DNA from: Sulfuriferula sp.
Lineage (GTDB): Bacteria; Pseudomonadota; Gammaproteobacteria; Burkholderiales; Sulfuriferulaceae
Assembly (NCBI GenBank): GCA_031291235.1
Contig: JARLJL010000009.1
Location: 310,208-374,207, forward strand
Direction: 5' to 3'
Length of the DNA: 64,000 nt
Shown here: piece by piece, positions 1 through 9,708 of the stretch
Layout: every line of letters begins with the position of its first letter
How positions within the stretch are numbered: position 1 is the first letter of the stretch
Program-made: the position numbers and the translations under genes
Notes under the pieces: model-generated
Databases searched by the model: none
What the model saw: the letters and a program-made list of their open reading frames with translations, nothing else
What the model was told of the DNA's origin: nothing

Positions 1-362
1 AGGACGACGACAGCGTCGCCACCGGCATGGTCGGTGCGCCGGCATGCGGCGACGTGATGAAATTGCAGATCAAGGTCAATGCCGACGGCGTGATCGAAGA
101 CGCGAAATTCAAGACCTACGGTTGCGGTTCGGCAATTGCGTCCAGCTCGCTGGTCACGGAATGGGTCAAAGGCAAGACGCTGGAACAGGCACTGGATATC
201 AAGAATACCGCCATTGCCGAAGAACTGGCGTTGCCGCCAGTCAAAATCCACTGCTCCATCCTCGCCGAAGACGCGATCAAGGCAGCCGTGGCGGATTACC
301 GCAGCAAACACGAAGCAGGCGAATCGAGCTACCCGATCTGCGCCCCCGTCACCGCCAACTGA
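1..362 (+). CDS. iscU: Fe-S cluster scaffold IscU (5' end outside window)
   Basis: Scaffold on which [2Fe-2S] and [4Fe-4S] clusters are built before transfer to apoproteins. The frame is open from base 3, so the true start lies upstream and only the C-terminal ~119 residues are visible. Cluster-ligand cysteines lie in [17 protein letters not shown] and [11 protein letters not shown]. The LPPVK motif recognised by HscA precedes the last of these and fits the hscA gene three genes downstream. The protein stops shortly after the U domain, so it is IscU-type and not full-length NifU. It has a short extra tail ending in PVTAN. An iscS/nifS gene is expected just upstream. Confidence 0.95.
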   Translation, partial: DDDSVATGMVGAPACGDVMKLQIKVNADGVIEDAKFKTYGCGSAIASSSLVTEWVKGKTLEQALDIKNTAIAEELALPPVKIHCSILAEDAIKAAVADYRSKHEAGESSYPICAPVTAN

Positions 363-393
363 TGCACCAATCTCTGATAAACAGGAGCTGACC

Positions 394-774
394 ATGTTAG
401 AAACCACGACTGAAACCGCCCAACCGGTAACCATGAACGATTTTGCCAGCCCGATACAGTTTTCCGAAAGCGCGGCGCTCAAAGTCAAGGACATGATCGT
501 CGAAGAGGGCAATGCCAAACTGAATCTGCGCGTATACGTCACCGGCGGCGGCTGTTCCGGCTTTCAATACGGCTTCGCCTTCGATGAAACCATCAACGAA
601 GACGATACCCGCATCGAAAAGCACGGCGTCAATCTGGTCGTGGATGCGGTGAGCTTCCAATATCTGGCCGGTGCCGAGATCGATTACGAAGACGGCCTGG
701 AAGGCGCCCGTTTCCTCATCAAGAATCCGAATGCGGCCTCCACTTGCGGTTGCGGCAGCTCGTTCTCGATGTAA
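394..774 (+). CDS. A-type Fe-S carrier, ErpA/IscA-like (HesB family)
   Basis: 126-aa A-type carrier that passes Fe-S clusters to target proteins. The three conserved cysteines are in GGGCSGFQY and the C-terminal CGCGSSF. An extra N-terminal stretch of ~20 residues precedes the domain. The ATG at 394 is preceded by AGGAG at 383-387, which is why this start is chosen. A second A-type gene follows 23 bp downstream, so the cluster has two carriers in tandem. The sequence looks ErpA-like, but in this nif-linked context it could be a dedicated nitrogenase-side carrier. The exact subfamily is not settled. Confidence 0.9.
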   Translation: MLETTTETAQPVTMNDFASPIQFSESAALKVKDMIVEEGNAKLNLRVYVTGGGCSGFQYGFAFDETINEDDTRIEKHGVNLVVDAVSFQYLAGAEIDYEDGLEGARFLIKNPNAASTCGCGSSFSM

Positions 775-797
775 TCGCAGCACCTAAGGAGACCATC

Positions 798-1121
798 ATG
801 TCCGTCACCCTGACTGAAAGCGCGGCGAAACGCATCAGCAGTTTCATAGAAAAACGCGGCAAAGGCGTCGGTCTGCGGCTGGCAGTCAAGACCAGCGGCT
901 GCTCGGGACTGGCTTACGCCATCGAATTCGCCGACGAAACCCTGCCGGAAGACCTGCTGTTCGAAAGCCACGGCGTAACCGTGCTGGTCGATCCGAAAAG
1001 CCACGTGTTTCTGGCAGGCACAGAGCTGGATTTCGTACGCGAAGGGTTGAACGAAGGCTTCAAGTTCAACAACCCCAACGTCAAGGATTCATGTGGCTGC
1101 GGCGAGAGTTTCAAAGTCTGA
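798..1121 (+). CDS. iscA: A-type Fe-S carrier IscA
   Basis: 107-aa IscA with the expected short length, [12 protein letters not shown] carrying the first cysteine and CGCGESFKV the last two. The ATG at 798 follows a good ribosome site (AAGGAG near 786-791). It sits between the ErpA-like gene and hscA in the usual isc order. The hscB co-chaperone gene normally found between iscA and hscA is missing here, since only 32 bp separate this gene from hscA. Confidence 0.93.
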   Translation: MSVTLTESAAKRISSFIEKRGKGVGLRLAVKTSGCSGLAYAIEFADETLPEDLLFESHGVTVLVDPKSHVFLAGTELDFVREGLNEGFKFNNPNVKDSCGCGESFKV

Positions 1122-1153
1122 CCCATTATTGAAACACATACCGGCAATTAATT

Positions 1154-3037
1154 ATGGCACTGCTACAGATATCCGAACCCGGCCTGTCCGCCGCCCCGCA
1201 TCAGCACCGTCTGGCGGTAGGCATCGATCTCGGCACCACCAATTCGCTGGTGGCTAGCGTCATCAGCGGCTCCGGCGCAGTTATCCGCGACGAACACGAC
1301 CGCACGCTGCTGCCGTCGGTAGTACGTTATCTGGCCGATGGCAGCATCGAAACCGGCCACGAGGCGTTGGCGCAACAAAGCAACGATGCGCTCAACACCA
1401 TCGCCTCAGCCAAACGGCTGATGGGACGCGGGCTCGCCGATGTAACCGATATACACCAGATACCTTACCGCCTGATCGATTCCCCTGGCATGGTCAGCAT
1501 AGCAACGGCAGCCGGCGCCAAAACGCCGGTCGAAGTCGGTGCGGAAATACTGCGCACTTTGCGCCTGCGCGCCGAAGCCGCATTGGGCGGCGAACTCACC
1601 GGTGCGGTCATTACCGTTCCCGCCTACTTCGACGACGCCCAGCGTCAGGCCACCAAGGATGCGGCGCGGCTGGCTGGGCTGACTGTATTGCGGCTGCTCA
1701 ACGAACCCACCGCGGCCGCCATCGCTTACGGCCTCGACAATGGCGCCGAAGGCATCTATGCGGTCTACGATCTGGGCGGCGGGACATTCGACATTTCCAT
1801 ACTCAAACTGTCGCAGGGCATCTTCGAAGTGCTTGCTACCAACGGCGACTCGGCACTCGGCGGCGACGATTTCGACCGCGCCATCGCCGGCTGGGTCAGC
1901 ACCCAGCTGGCACTGCCGGCACTGGGCGCACACGACATGCAAAAGCTGCTGACCCAGGCGCGCGCCGCCAAGGAAGCATTGTCGACGGAGCCTATCGCCC
2001 ATATCAACGCCACGCTGGAAAACGGCAGCACCATCGACGCGCTGTTGCCGCGCGAAACCTTTGAGACCATCACTGCCGAACTGGTAGCGCGCACGCTAAA
2101 ACCTACGCGCAAAGCCTTACGCGACGCCAAACTGGATGTGGAAGCGGTCAAGGGTGTGGTGCTGGTAGGTGGCTCTACCCGCATGCTGCATATACGCCAG
2201 GCGGTAGCCGACTATTTCCGCCAAACACCGCTCACCAATGTCGATCCCGATCAGGTCGTTGCGCTGGGCGCAGCAATGCAAGCCAATATCCTGGCAGGCA
2301 ATCGCGGCAACGACGACTGGCTGCTGCTGGACATCAACCCACTATCGCTGGGCATAGAAACCATGGGCGGACTGGTGGAAAAAATCATCCCGCGCAATGC
2401 CAGCATCCCGGTGGCGCAGGCGCAGGAATTCACCACCTTCAAGGACGGCCAGACTGCCATGAGTTTCCATGTGCTGCAAGGCGAGCGCGAGCTGGTAGCG
2501 GACTGCCGCTCGCTGGCGCGCTTCGAACTGCGCGGCATTCCGCCTATGGTCGCCGGAGCGGCACGGATACGCGTGACTTTGCAGGTCGATGCGGACGGAC
2601 TGCTGAGCGTGAGTGCACGCGAGCAAAGCACCGGCATCGAAACCTCGGTCGTGGTCAAACCTTCATATGGACTGGCCGACACCCAGATTGCGCAAATGCT
2701 GCAGGATGCCTACGGCAAGGCCGACAGCGACATGCGCGTACGCATGCTGCGCGAGGCGCAAGTTGATGCCCGGCGTCTGCTTGACGCCACCGACGCCGCC
2801 ATCCACCAGGACGGCGACGCGCTGCTCACCCCCGATGAAAGAATTGTGCTGAAACAAGCCATGCACGCGCTTGCCGAAGTCATAGAAACCGGCGACGCAG
2901 ACAGCCTGCCGTCGCTAAAACAGGCCAGTGAAGTGCTCAACCGGGCCACTCAGGATTTTGCCGCGCGACGCATGGACGCGAGCATACAGCGCGCGCTTAC
3001 CGGGCACAAACTGGCAGAACTGGAAAGCCGGGTCTAG
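1154..3037 (+). CDS. hscA: Fe-S assembly Hsp70 chaperone HscA
   Basis: 627-aa specialised Hsp70 that releases Fe-S clusters from IscU in an ATP-dependent cycle. The nucleotide-binding domain starts at residue ~22 with [12 protein letters not shown]. It continues with the phosphate-2 motif [13 protein letters not shown] and the adenosine motif [10 protein letters not shown]. The substrate-binding domain ([13 protein letters not shown], residues ~395 on) and a helical lid follow. Length and the short IscU-specific N-terminal extension fit HscA rather than DnaK. No strong ribosome site precedes ATG 1154. The cognate J-protein hscB is absent from this operon and must come from elsewhere, if used. 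Confidence 0.95.
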   Translation: MALLQISEPGLSAAPHQHRLAVGIDLGTTNSLVASVISGSGAVIRDEHDRTLLPSVVRYLADGSIETGHEALAQQSNDALNTIASAKRLMGRGLADVTDIHQIPYRLIDSPGMVSIATAAGAKTPVEVGAEILRTLRLRAEAALGGELTGAVITVPAYFDDAQRQATKDAARLAGLTVLRLLNEPTAAAIAYGLDNGAEGIYAVYDLGGGTFDISILKLSQGIFEVLATNGDSALGGDDFDRAIAGWVSTQLALPALGAHDMQKLLTQARAAKEALSTEPIAHINATLENGSTIDALLPRETFETITAELVARTLKPTRKALRDAKLDVEAVKGVVLVGGSTRMLHIRQAVADYFRQTPLTNVDPDQVVALGAAMQANILAGNRGNDDWLLLDINPLSLGIETMGGLVEKIIPRNASIPVAQAQEFTTFKDGQTAMSFHVLQGERELVADCRSLARFELRGIPPMVAGAARIRVTLQVDADGLLSVSAREQSTGIETSVVVKPSYGLADTQIAQMLQDAYGKADSDMRVRMLREAQVDARRLLDATDAAIHQDGDALLTPDERIVLKQAMHALAEVIETGDADSLPSLKQASEVLNRATQDFAARRMDASIQRALTGHKLAELESRV

Positions 3038-3062
3038 GCCGGCGTCGATCAAAGGAATCATC

Positions 3063-3401
3063 ATGCCACGCATTACCGTTCTGCCCCATGACACGCTGTG
3101 CCCGGACGGCGCTGCATTCGACGCCAAATCCGGCGGTTTTCTGTGCGACGCGCTGCTCAAAAACCACATCGAACTGGAACACGCCTGCGAGAAATCCTGC
3201 GCCTGCGCTACTTGCCACGTCATCATCCGCGAAGGCTATGCCTCGCTGACGCCCGCCGGCGAAGACGAAGAAGATCAGCTCGACAAGGCCTGGGGGCTGG
3301 ATCCGCATTCGCGTCTGGCCTGCCAGGTAGTATTGCGCCAGACCGACCTGCTGGTGGAGTTGCCGCGTTATTCGCTAAATCTGGCGCACGAGGAACATTA
3401 A
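3063..3401 (+). CDS. fdx: ISC-type [2Fe-2S] ferredoxin
   Basis: 112-aa adrenodoxin-like ferredoxin that donates electrons during cluster assembly on IscU. The ligands are C-x5-C-x2-C in ACEKSCACATCHV plus the distal cysteine in RLACQV. The ATG at 3063 has AAAGGA about ten bases upstream, 25 bp after hscA. The C-terminal RYSLNLAHEEH tail is typical of ISC ferredoxins. No iscX gene follows. The next gene is a chemoreceptor. Confidence 0.95.
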   Translation: MPRITVLPHDTLCPDGAAFDAKSGGFLCDALLKNHIELEHACEKSCACATCHVIIREGYASLTPAGEDEEDQLDKAWGLDPHSRLACQVVLRQTDLLVELPRYSLNLAHEEH

Positions 3402-3473
3402 ACCCGCGCCGGGCGCACCAAACCACAACCCGTCATTGCCGTATTGATGGCATTTATCCGGAGTGAACCAACC

Positions 3474-5165
3474 ATGCAAACCGACATGCCCGTTACGGGT
3501 ATCGAATACATATTGAGCGAATCGGAAACTATCGTCTCCAAAACCGATCTGCATGGCAATATCACTTACATCAATCAGGATTTCATCAATATCAGCGGCT
3601 TCTCCGAAGCCGAATTGCTGGGTGCGCCGCAAAACATCGTACGCCACCCCGATATGCCGAAAGAGGCTTTTGCCGATTTCTGGCATACGCTGCAAAGCGG
3701 CAAGGCCTGGACCGGGCTGGTCAAAAATCGCTGCAAGAACGGCGATCATTACTGGGTGGAAGCCAACGCTGCGCCCATGTTCGAAAACGGCCAAATCGTC
3801 GGCTATACCTCGATCCGCATCAAACCCGACCGGGAACAGGTACGCGCGGCGGAGCAGGCTTACCGCGCCATCAAGGCAGGCAGCCGCAAACTGCAAATCA
3901 TCGAAGGCGAAGCCGTCGCACGCACTCTGCTCACCCGTCTTGATCTGCTAAAAAACACACCGATCAAAACCAAGCTGATCATGTCGGCTGGTTTGCTGGC
4001 GCTCTTATTCGCAATCAATATAGCCGTCGTAGCCAGCGGCGATTACCGCAACTGGGCGTTGGCACTCTCTGCCGCCGGCGTACTGTTATCGGCGCTATTC
4101 GGATTCATGTTCCATCGCAGCATCGTCATGCCGCTGGAGCATACCCGATGCAATATTGACCGCATGAGTGCGGGCGACCTTTCCGGAAAAATCGATTCCG
4201 GCCGCGATAACGAGCTGGGCAAAGTCATACAATCGTTGCGCATTTTGCAAATCAATGTGAAGCTGCTGGTAGGACAGATCAAGGAAGTCACCGATATCGT
4301 CAATCTGGGTGCAGGAGAAATTTCCCGCGGCAATAACGACTTATCCCGGCGCACCGAATCGCAAGCCAACGCGCTGCAGCAAACCGCCTCCGCCATGGAA
4401 CAGCTTACCGGCACCGTAAAACAAAACGCCGGCAACGCCCGCGAAGCCGACAAACTCGTCGCCGCTACATCCGCCATCGCCGTTCGCGGCGGCACAGCCG
4501 TCGGCGATGTAGTCAGCACCATGAGCTCCATCCAGGCCAGTTCGCGCAAGATCGCCGATATTATCAGCGTCATTGACGGTATCGCCTTCCAGACTAATAT
4601 TTTGGCGCTTAACGCGGCTGTGGAAGCCGCGCGCGCCGGAGAGCAGGGACGCGGCTTTGCCGTAGTGGCAAACGAAGTCCGCAATCTGGCCCAGCGCTCG
4701 GCCAGCGCCGCCAAGGAAATCAAGACGCTGATAGACGACTCGGTAGACAAGGTCCGGCTGGGCGGCAAACTGGTCGACGAAGCAGGCAAAACCATGGGCG
4801 AGATCGTTAATTCCGTCAAGGGCGTAGCGGGATACATGAGCGACATCACCACCGCCAGCCAGGAACAGAGCGCCGGCATAGAAGAGGTCAATCATGCGGT
4901 CATGCAAATGGACGAGGTAACCCGGCAGAACGCAGCGTTGGTCGAACAGGCCGCAGGTGCGGCAGGCGCAATGCAGGCGCAGGCCGCCAAGCTGGCCTAT
5001 CTGGTAAGCGCGTTCAGACTGGTTGCCGGGGCATCGCATCCGGCCGGAAGCAATAACGCTGTGCCGCAGCCGGCGGTCATTCATGTATTGCCGCCCCAAA
5101 CCGGGCGTCAAGCTGCTCCGGCAAGACTGGCTACGCCGCAAAAACGCATAGCCGCAGGCCGATAA
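3474..5165 (+). CDS. Methyl-accepting chemotaxis protein with N-terminal PAS domain (Aer-like)
   Basis: 563-aa receptor. A cytoplasmic PAS domain (residues ~20-120) includes the PAS core with FINISGFSEAELLG and RHPDMP. Two membrane segments follow (~168-187 and ~195-213), then a HAMP region (~214-266). The MCP signalling domain has the conserved hairpin around IAFQTNILALNAAVEAARAG. The layout matches Aer-type redox/oxygen receptors, in which PAS binds FAD; the ligand here is inferred. ATG 3474 is preferred to ATG 3447 because GGAG at 3460-3463 precedes it. It lies between the isc genes and the nifV promoter, suggesting movement toward oxygen levels suited to nitrogen fixation. Confidence 0.9.
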   Translation: MQTDMPVTGIEYILSESETIVSKTDLHGNITYINQDFINISGFSEAELLGAPQNIVRHPDMPKEAFADFWHTLQSGKAWTGLVKNRCKNGDHYWVEANAAPMFENGQIVGYTSIRIKPDREQVRAAEQAYRAIKAGSRKLQIIEGEAVARTLLTRLDLLKNTPIKTKLIMSAGLLALLFAINIAVVASGDYRNWALALSAAGVLLSALFGFMFHRSIVMPLEHTRCNIDRMSAGDLSGKIDSGRDNELGKVIQSLRILQINVKLLVGQIKEVTDIVNLGAGEISRGNNDLSRRTESQANALQQTASAMEQLTGTVKQNAGNAREADKLVAATSAIAVRGGTAVGDVVSTMSSIQASSRKIADIISVIDGIAFQTNILALNAAVEAARAGEQGRGFAVVANEVRNLAQRSASAAKEIKTLIDDSVDKVRLGGKLVDEAGKTMGEIVNSVKGVAGYMSDITTASQEQSAGIEEVNHAVMQMDEVTRQNAALVEQAAGAAGAMQAQAAKLAYLVSAFRLVAGASHPAGSNNAVPQPAVIHVLPPQTGRQAAPARLATPQKRIAAGR

Positions 5166-5200
5166 CCGCGGCGCGATGCCCCAGAATCGGCTGCTGTCAC

Positions 5201-5239
5201 TCCCTGTCACTCCCTGTCACAAACGCGACAAACGCGACA
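5201..5239. repeat. Short tandem repeats upstream of nifV
   Basis: Two perfect 10-bp copies of TCCCTGTCAC (5201-5220) run into two 9-bp copies of an AAACGCGAC-like unit (5221-5239). The array overlaps the NifA-type enhancer, so the duplication may have arisen around a binding site. No function is assigned to the repeats themselves. Confidence 0.7.
5215..5230 (+). promoter_or_regulatory. NifA-type upstream activator sequence (TGT-N10-ACA)
   Basis: TGT at 5215-5217, ten bases, then ACA at 5228-5230: an exact match to the known NifA enhancer consensus TGT-N10-ACA. It lies about 95-110 bp upstream of the sigma-54 promoter at 5325-5340, the usual distance for NifA activation by DNA looping. Confidence 0.75.
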
Positions 5240-5324
5240 TTAGACCCATTCTCCGCATAGCCTGAATCGTTCTATGCGCATGCAATATCATGAAAAATAA
5301 AGAATAAATTTCAATTACACAAGC

Positions 5325-5340
5325 TGGCACAGCTATTGCT
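5325..5340 (+). promoter_or_regulatory. Sigma-54 (-24/-12) promoter of the nifV-fixX operon
   Basis: TGGCAC at 5325-5330, five bases, then TTGCT at 5336-5340: a full match to the RpoN consensus TGGCAC-N5-TTGCW, including the essential GG and GC. The expected start of transcription is about 12 bp downstream, ~40 bp before nifV. With the NifA site upstream it marks a classic nitrogenase-regulon promoter. Confidence 0.88.
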
Positions 5341-5390
5341 GAACATAGACTGAAGCACTAACCGGTCTTAGCCAACGAAAGCCTGACACC

Positions 5391-6521
5391 ATGATCACGA
5401 TCAACGACACCACACTGCGCGACGGCGAACAAACCGCCGGAGTGGCATTCAGCGCCGACGAGAAAATCGCCATCGCCGAAGCGCTCGCGCGTGCGGGGGT
5501 GCAGGAGATGGAAATCGGCATTCCGGTCATGGGCGACGCCGAAATCGAATTGATTCAGGCCATCGCCGGCCTGCATTTGCCAACCAGGCTCATGGCCTGG
5601 GGCCGCATGTGCGAAGCCGACCTGATCGCCGTTGCTTATTGCAACGTCGATGTCGTCAACCTGTCCGTTCCGGTTTCCGACATGCAGATCAAGCACAAGC
5701 TGGGACGCGATCGCGACTGGGTGCTGGCGCAAATACGGGCATTCGTGCCGCGCGCGCTGGATCTGGGGCTGGAGGTTTGCGTCGGCTGCGAGGATGCCTC
5801 GCGGGCAGATGTCGAATTTATGCTCAAGGTCGCCGAAACCGCACAATATGCCGGGGCGCAGCGCTTGCGTTTTGCAGATACGCTGGGTCTGCTCGACCCC
5901 TTCGCCACCTACGGCCGCATCAGCATGTTGCGCCAGGCGGTCGATATCGATCTGGAAATGCACGCTCACAACGATCTGGGTCTCGCCACCGCCAATACGC
6001 TGGCCGCCATCCGCGCCGGCGCCACACATGTCAACACCACCGTCAACGGCCTCGGCGAACGCGCCGGCAACGCGCCGTTGGAAGAAGTGGTGATGGCGCT
6101 GCGCCATCTCTACGGCATCGAGAGTGCGGTCGATACCATGCAGTTTCCGCAAATTTCGCAGCTGGTCGCCAAGGCTTCCGGTCGGCCGGTCCCGCCGAAC
6201 AAAAGCATCGTCGGCGATGCGGTATTCACCCACGAATCGGGTATTCACGTCGACGGGTTAATCAAAAACCCGCGCAATTATGAAGGCTTCAGCCCGGCAG
6301 AAGTAGGCCGCGAACATCGCACCGTACTGGGCAAGCATTCCGGCTCGCATTCGGTCATCGACGCCTACGCCAAAATCGGGCTGGTGCTCACCGAGCTGGA
6401 AGCGCATTCGCTTCTGAGCATGATCCGTATCCACGCCATTCTCACCAAAAGCACACCGAGTTCGGACGACCTGAAACGCTTTTACCTTGAAAATGCGGCA
6501 TGCGTCGGCACACCGTCATGA
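5391..6521 (+). CDS. nifV: Homocitrate synthase NifV
   Basis: 376-aa TIM-barrel enzyme that condenses acetyl-CoA with 2-oxoglutarate to homocitrate, the organic ligand of the nitrogenase FeMo cofactor. The N-terminus has the [16 protein letters not shown] signature of the homocitrate/isopropylmalate synthase family. The metal-binding [16 protein letters not shown] region and [12 protein letters not shown] follow. The length (no C-terminal regulatory domain) fits NifV rather than LeuA. It is the first gene after the sigma-54 promoter. Its TGA overlaps the ATG of cysE (ATGA at 6518-6521), indicating translational coupling. Confidence 0.95.
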   Translation: MITINDTTLRDGEQTAGVAFSADEKIAIAEALARAGVQEMEIGIPVMGDAEIELIQAIAGLHLPTRLMAWGRMCEADLIAVAYCNVDVVNLSVPVSDMQIKHKLGRDRDWVLAQIRAFVPRALDLGLEVCVGCEDASRADVEFMLKVAETAQYAGAQRLRFADTLGLLDPFATYGRISMLRQAVDIDLEMHAHNDLGLATANTLAAIRAGATHVNTTVNGLGERAGNAPLEEVVMALRHLYGIESAVDTMQFPQISQLVAKASGRPVPPNKSIVGDAVFTHESGIHVDGLIKNPRNYEGFSPAEVGREHRTVLGKHSGSHSVIDAYAKIGLVLTELEAHSLLSMIRIHAILTKSTPSSDDLKRFYLENAACVGTPS

Positions 6522-7357
6522 TGAGCGAGAAACCTGCGATGACCACACTGACCGAAAACACTGTTGACCGCACGACGCAAACCGCAGCGATCGCGCCCGG
6601 CTTGTTGGCGATGGTACGCGAAGACATAGCCTGCGTATTCGAACGCGACCCGGCCGCGCGCAATACGCTGGAAGTGGTCAGCATTTATCCCGGCGTGCAT
6701 GCGCTGGTGCTGTACCGCCTCGCCAACGCGCTGTGGCGGCGCAAGCTGCATTACGGCGCACGCTTGATCAGCTTTGTCGCGCGCATGCTGACACAGATCG
6801 ACATTCATCCGGGCGCCAGCATAGGCCGCCGTTTCTTCATCGACCACGGTTGCGGCGTGGTCATCGGCGAAACCGCGGAAATCGGTAACGATGTCACCCT
6901 CTACCACGGCGTCACCTTGGGCGGCACCACCTGGAATCCCGGTAAGCGCCATCCAACGCTGGGCGATGGCGTCGTCGTCGGTGCCGGCGCAAAAATTCTG
7001 GGCCCGGTCACCATCGGCAGCAATGCCCGCATCGCCGCCAATTCCGTGGTCATTGAAGACATACTGGCCGAAATGACCGTGGTCGGCATCCCCGGCCGCA
7101 TGGTACTGCCCAAGCATCAGCGCCGCATCACCGCCGACGGCATCGATCTCGACCATCACCGCATGCCCGACCCGGTGGGCAAAGCCATCAGCTGCCTGCT
7201 CGACCGCATTGCCGATCTGGAAAAGCAGGTGGCAAAGCTGTCCGGCGACGAAGGCAGCGGCGGTATTTGCCAGACCTGCGACAGCGATAGCTGCGCGCAA
7301 CCCGCATTCGACGGCAGCCTAAAGGCCGATGTCGTCATATCACCCAAGCATTCCTGA
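6518..7357 (+). CDS. cysE: Serine O-acetyltransferase (nif-linked CysE)
   Basis: 279-aa enzyme making O-acetylserine for cysteine synthesis. The left-handed beta-helix hexapeptide repeats cover the middle ([22 protein letters not shown], then [15 protein letters not shown] and [12 protein letters not shown]). The C-terminus carries an extra cysteine-containing tail ([12 protein letters not shown]). Similar cysE copies are known in nif operons, where they raise cysteine supply for Fe-S assembly. The start at 6518 overlaps the nifV stop; ATG 6521 and 6539 are alternatives. Confidence 0.93.
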   Translation: MMSEKPAMTTLTENTVDRTTQTAAIAPGLLAMVREDIACVFERDPAARNTLEVVSIYPGVHALVLYRLANALWRRKLHYGARLISFVARMLTQIDIHPGASIGRRFFIDHGCGVVIGETAEIGNDVTLYHGVTLGGTTWNPGKRHPTLGDGVVVGAGAKILGPVTIGSNARIAANSVVIEDILAEMTVVGIPGRMVLPKHQRRITADGIDLDHHRMPDPVGKAISCLLDRIADLEKQVAKLSGDEGSGGICQTCDSDSCAQPAFDGSLKADVVISPKHS

Positions 7358-7370
7358 GGAGAACCGCAAT

Positions 7371-7700
7371 ATGAATGCCATGATCAAGCAACTGACCCAG
7401 TTTTCTGCCGCCGAGGAGTTTCTCGACTATTTCGGCATTCCCTACGAGGAAACGGTGGTCAACGTGAATCGCCTGCACATACTCAAACGCTTTTACCAGT
7501 ACATGCGCCAGGAAAAAGGACTCGGCTTGCTGGATGAAGCAGCCATGTTCGAACAGTATCGCGCATTTCTGCTGCGCGCTTACGAAGACTTCGTCCATTC
7601 CAACGCAGCCAAGGAAAAAGTATTCAAGGTGTTTCAGGATGCCGAAGCCAAAAGCTTCGATCTGGACAAACTGAAATCCACCTTGCCTGCCGCCAGTTAA
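7371..7700 (+). CDS. nifW: Nitrogenase stabilising/protective protein NifW
   Basis: 109-aa NifW, an accessory protein that associates with the MoFe protein and helps protect or assemble it under oxygen. Features match the family: the EEFLDYFGIPYE start, LHILKRFYQYM, and the C-terminal KVFKVFQDAEA. The ATG at 7371 has GAGGAG at 7356-7361. It is located 13 bp after cysE and 10 bp before fixA, inside the nifV-fixX transcription unit. Confidence 0.93.
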   Translation: MNAMIKQLTQFSAAEEFLDYFGIPYEETVVNVNRLHILKRFYQYMRQEKGLGLLDEAAMFEQYRAFLLRAYEDFVHSNAAKEKVFKVFQDAEAKSFDLDKLKSTLPAAS

Positions 7701-7710
7701 GGAGTTAACC

Positions 7711-8556
7711 ATGCACATTGTCGTCTGTATCAAGCAAGTGCCCGATAGCGCGCAGATCCGCGTCCATCCGGTGACCAATACCATCATGCGTCAGGGCGTG
7801 CCTGCCATCGTCAACCCATATGACTTATTTTCGCTGGAAGAAGCGCTGCGCCTGAAAGACAAACACGGCGGTCGCGTCACGGTGATCAGCATGGGGCCGC
7901 CGCAGGCCGAAGGCGCATTGAAGAAATGCATCGCTTTTGGTGCCGATGCTGCCATTCTCGTCACCGATCGCGCCTTCGCCGGCGCGGATACACTGGCCAC
8001 CTCGTTTGCACTGGCCTCGGCCATCCAGCAGATCGAGAAGGACATGAAAGTGGACATGGTATTCGCCGGCAAGCAAACCATAGACGGCGACACCGCGCAG
8101 GTCGGCCCCGGCATCGCCAAACGGCTGGACATGCAACTGCTGACTTACGTCTCGCAAATCGACGCGCTCGATCTGGAGAAGGGTGAAATTCAGGTACGGC
8201 GCCGCGCCGAAGGTGGGGTACAGGTGCTGCAAACCAAATTGCCGTGCCTCATCACCATGCTCGAAGGCACCAATGAAATGCGTTTTGCCACTATGGAAAA
8301 CATGTTCCGCGCCGCGCGCTACCCGGTCAATTTCTGGAACAAGGATACCGCCGGTATCGAGGACGTCAGCAAAATCGGCCTGAAAGGTTCGCCTACGCTG
8401 GTAAGCAAGGTGTTCGCGCCGCAGCCCAGCACCAAGCCGGCCGAGATCATCGACACGGAAAGTCACGAGCCGCGAGACATTGCGCTGACCCTGATCAGCA
8501 AGCTGTTTACCCAGCACCCGAAACTGTGCGACGGCATCGTCAAGCAAGCGGCCTGA
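7711..8556 (+). CDS. fixA: Electron-transfer flavoprotein beta subunit FixA
   Basis: 281-aa ETF-beta homologue. With FixB, FixC and FixX it forms a membrane-associated bifurcating complex that oxidises NADH, sending one electron to quinone and one to ferredoxin or flavodoxin for nitrogenase. It starts MHIVVCIKQVPDSAQIR and contains the family features FAGKQTIDGDTAQVGP and the TKLPCLITMLEGTNEMR region. GGAG at 7701-7704 precedes the ATG. First of four contiguous fix genes. Confidence 0.95.
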   Translation: MHIVVCIKQVPDSAQIRVHPVTNTIMRQGVPAIVNPYDLFSLEEALRLKDKHGGRVTVISMGPPQAEGALKKCIAFGADAAILVTDRAFAGADTLATSFALASAIQQIEKDMKVDMVFAGKQTIDGDTAQVGPGIAKRLDMQLLTYVSQIDALDLEKGEIQVRRRAEGGVQVLQTKLPCLITMLEGTNEMRFATMENMFRAARYPVNFWNKDTAGIEDVSKIGLKGSPTLVSKVFAPQPSTKPAEIIDTESHEPRDIALTLISKLFTQHPKLCDGIVKQAA

Positions 8557-8590
8557 ACGGCAAACCGGCATATTTAAGCGAGGTAAGATC

Positions 8591-9697
8591 ATGAGCGAAG
8601 CAACAACACCAGCAGCAACACCGGCCAAGAAGCCCGCCGGCCGCGGCAATTTTGAACTCGACGAACGCCTGAAGGCCTATAAGGGCGTCTGGGTTTTCAT
8701 CGAACACGAACGCGGCGAAGTCCATCCGGTTTCATGGGAGCTGCTGGGCGAAGGCCGCAAACTCGCCGACAAGCTCGGCGTCGAACTGTCCGGCGTAGTC
8801 ATGGGGCCGCCCGGGTTGCCGACCCGGCGTTTCTGCGAGGAAGCCTTCTTCCACGGCGCCGATAATTGCTACCTGATCGAAGATACGGTACTGGCAAATT
8901 ACCGCAACGAATCCTTTACCAAAGGGCTCACCGATCTGGTCAACGCCTATCAGCCGGAAATCCTGCTGCTCGGCGCCACCACACAGGGCCGCGATCTGGC
9001 CGGCAGCGTCGCCACCACCCTGCAAACCGGGCTCACCGCCGACTGTACCGAGCTCAATATCGACCCCGACAATCGCGGTCTGGCGGCAACGCGGCCGACT
9101 TTCGGCGGCAGTCTGCTATGCACCATCATCACCAAGAATTACCGGCCGCAAATGGCGACCATACGCCCGCGCGTGATGGCCATGCCCGATCGCGACGGCA
9201 ATCGCACCGGCCGCATCATCGAGCACCCGCTGGGGCTGATAGAAACCAACATCATCACCAAAGTGCTGGAATACATTGCCGACGAGAATCAGGACAAACC
9301 GCAGCTACCGTTTGCCGACATCATCATCGCCGGCGGACGCGGCATGAAAAAACCGGAGAATTTCCAGCTGATCTGGAATCTGGCGCAGGTGCTCGGCGCC
9401 GAAGTCGGTGCCACACGGCCGGTGGTGCAGGCCGGCTGGGTAGATGCCGAACGCCAGGTCGGGCAATCCGGCAAAACGGTACGACCCAAGCTCTACATCG
9501 CTGCCGGTATTTCCGGCGCGATCCAGCACCGCGTCGGCATGGAAGGCTCGGACGTCATCATTGCCATCAATAACGATCCGAACGCGGCCATTTTCGATTT
9601 TGCCACTTACGGCATCGTCGGCAACGCCATGACCATACTGCCGGCGCTGACGGAAACATTCAAGCAACAACTCGCAGTCGCGCGCGTGGCGAGCTAA
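8591..9697 (+). CDS. fixB: Electron-transfer flavoprotein alpha subunit FixB
   Basis: 368-aa ETF-alpha partner of FixA. The C-terminal FAD-binding domain is clear: [50 protein letters not shown] and [20 protein letters not shown]. An N-terminal Ala/Pro-rich lead of ~20 residues precedes the folded part. It starts 34 bp after fixA with a GAGGT ribosome site. Confidence 0.95.
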   Translation: MSEATTPAATPAKKPAGRGNFELDERLKAYKGVWVFIEHERGEVHPVSWELLGEGRKLADKLGVELSGVVMGPPGLPTRRFCEEAFFHGADNCYLIEDTVLANYRNESFTKGLTDLVNAYQPEILLLGATTQGRDLAGSVATTLQTGLTADCTELNIDPDNRGLAATRPTFGGSLLCTIITKNYRPQMATIRPRVMAMPDRDGNRTGRIIEHPLGLIETNIITKVLEYIADENQDKPQLPFADIIIAGGRGMKKPENFQLIWNLAQVLGAEVGATRPVVQAGWVDAERQVGQSGKTVRPKLYIAAGISGAIQHRVGMEGSDVIIAINNDPNAAIFDFATYGIVGNAMTILPALTETFKQQLAVARVAS

Positions 9698-9708
9698 AGG
9701 AGAAAATC

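Noticed and set aside
5201-5239. Tandem repeats as a CRISPR or VNTR array
   Set aside because: Only two copies of each short unit, no spacers and no cas genes. It is better described as local duplication around the NifA site.
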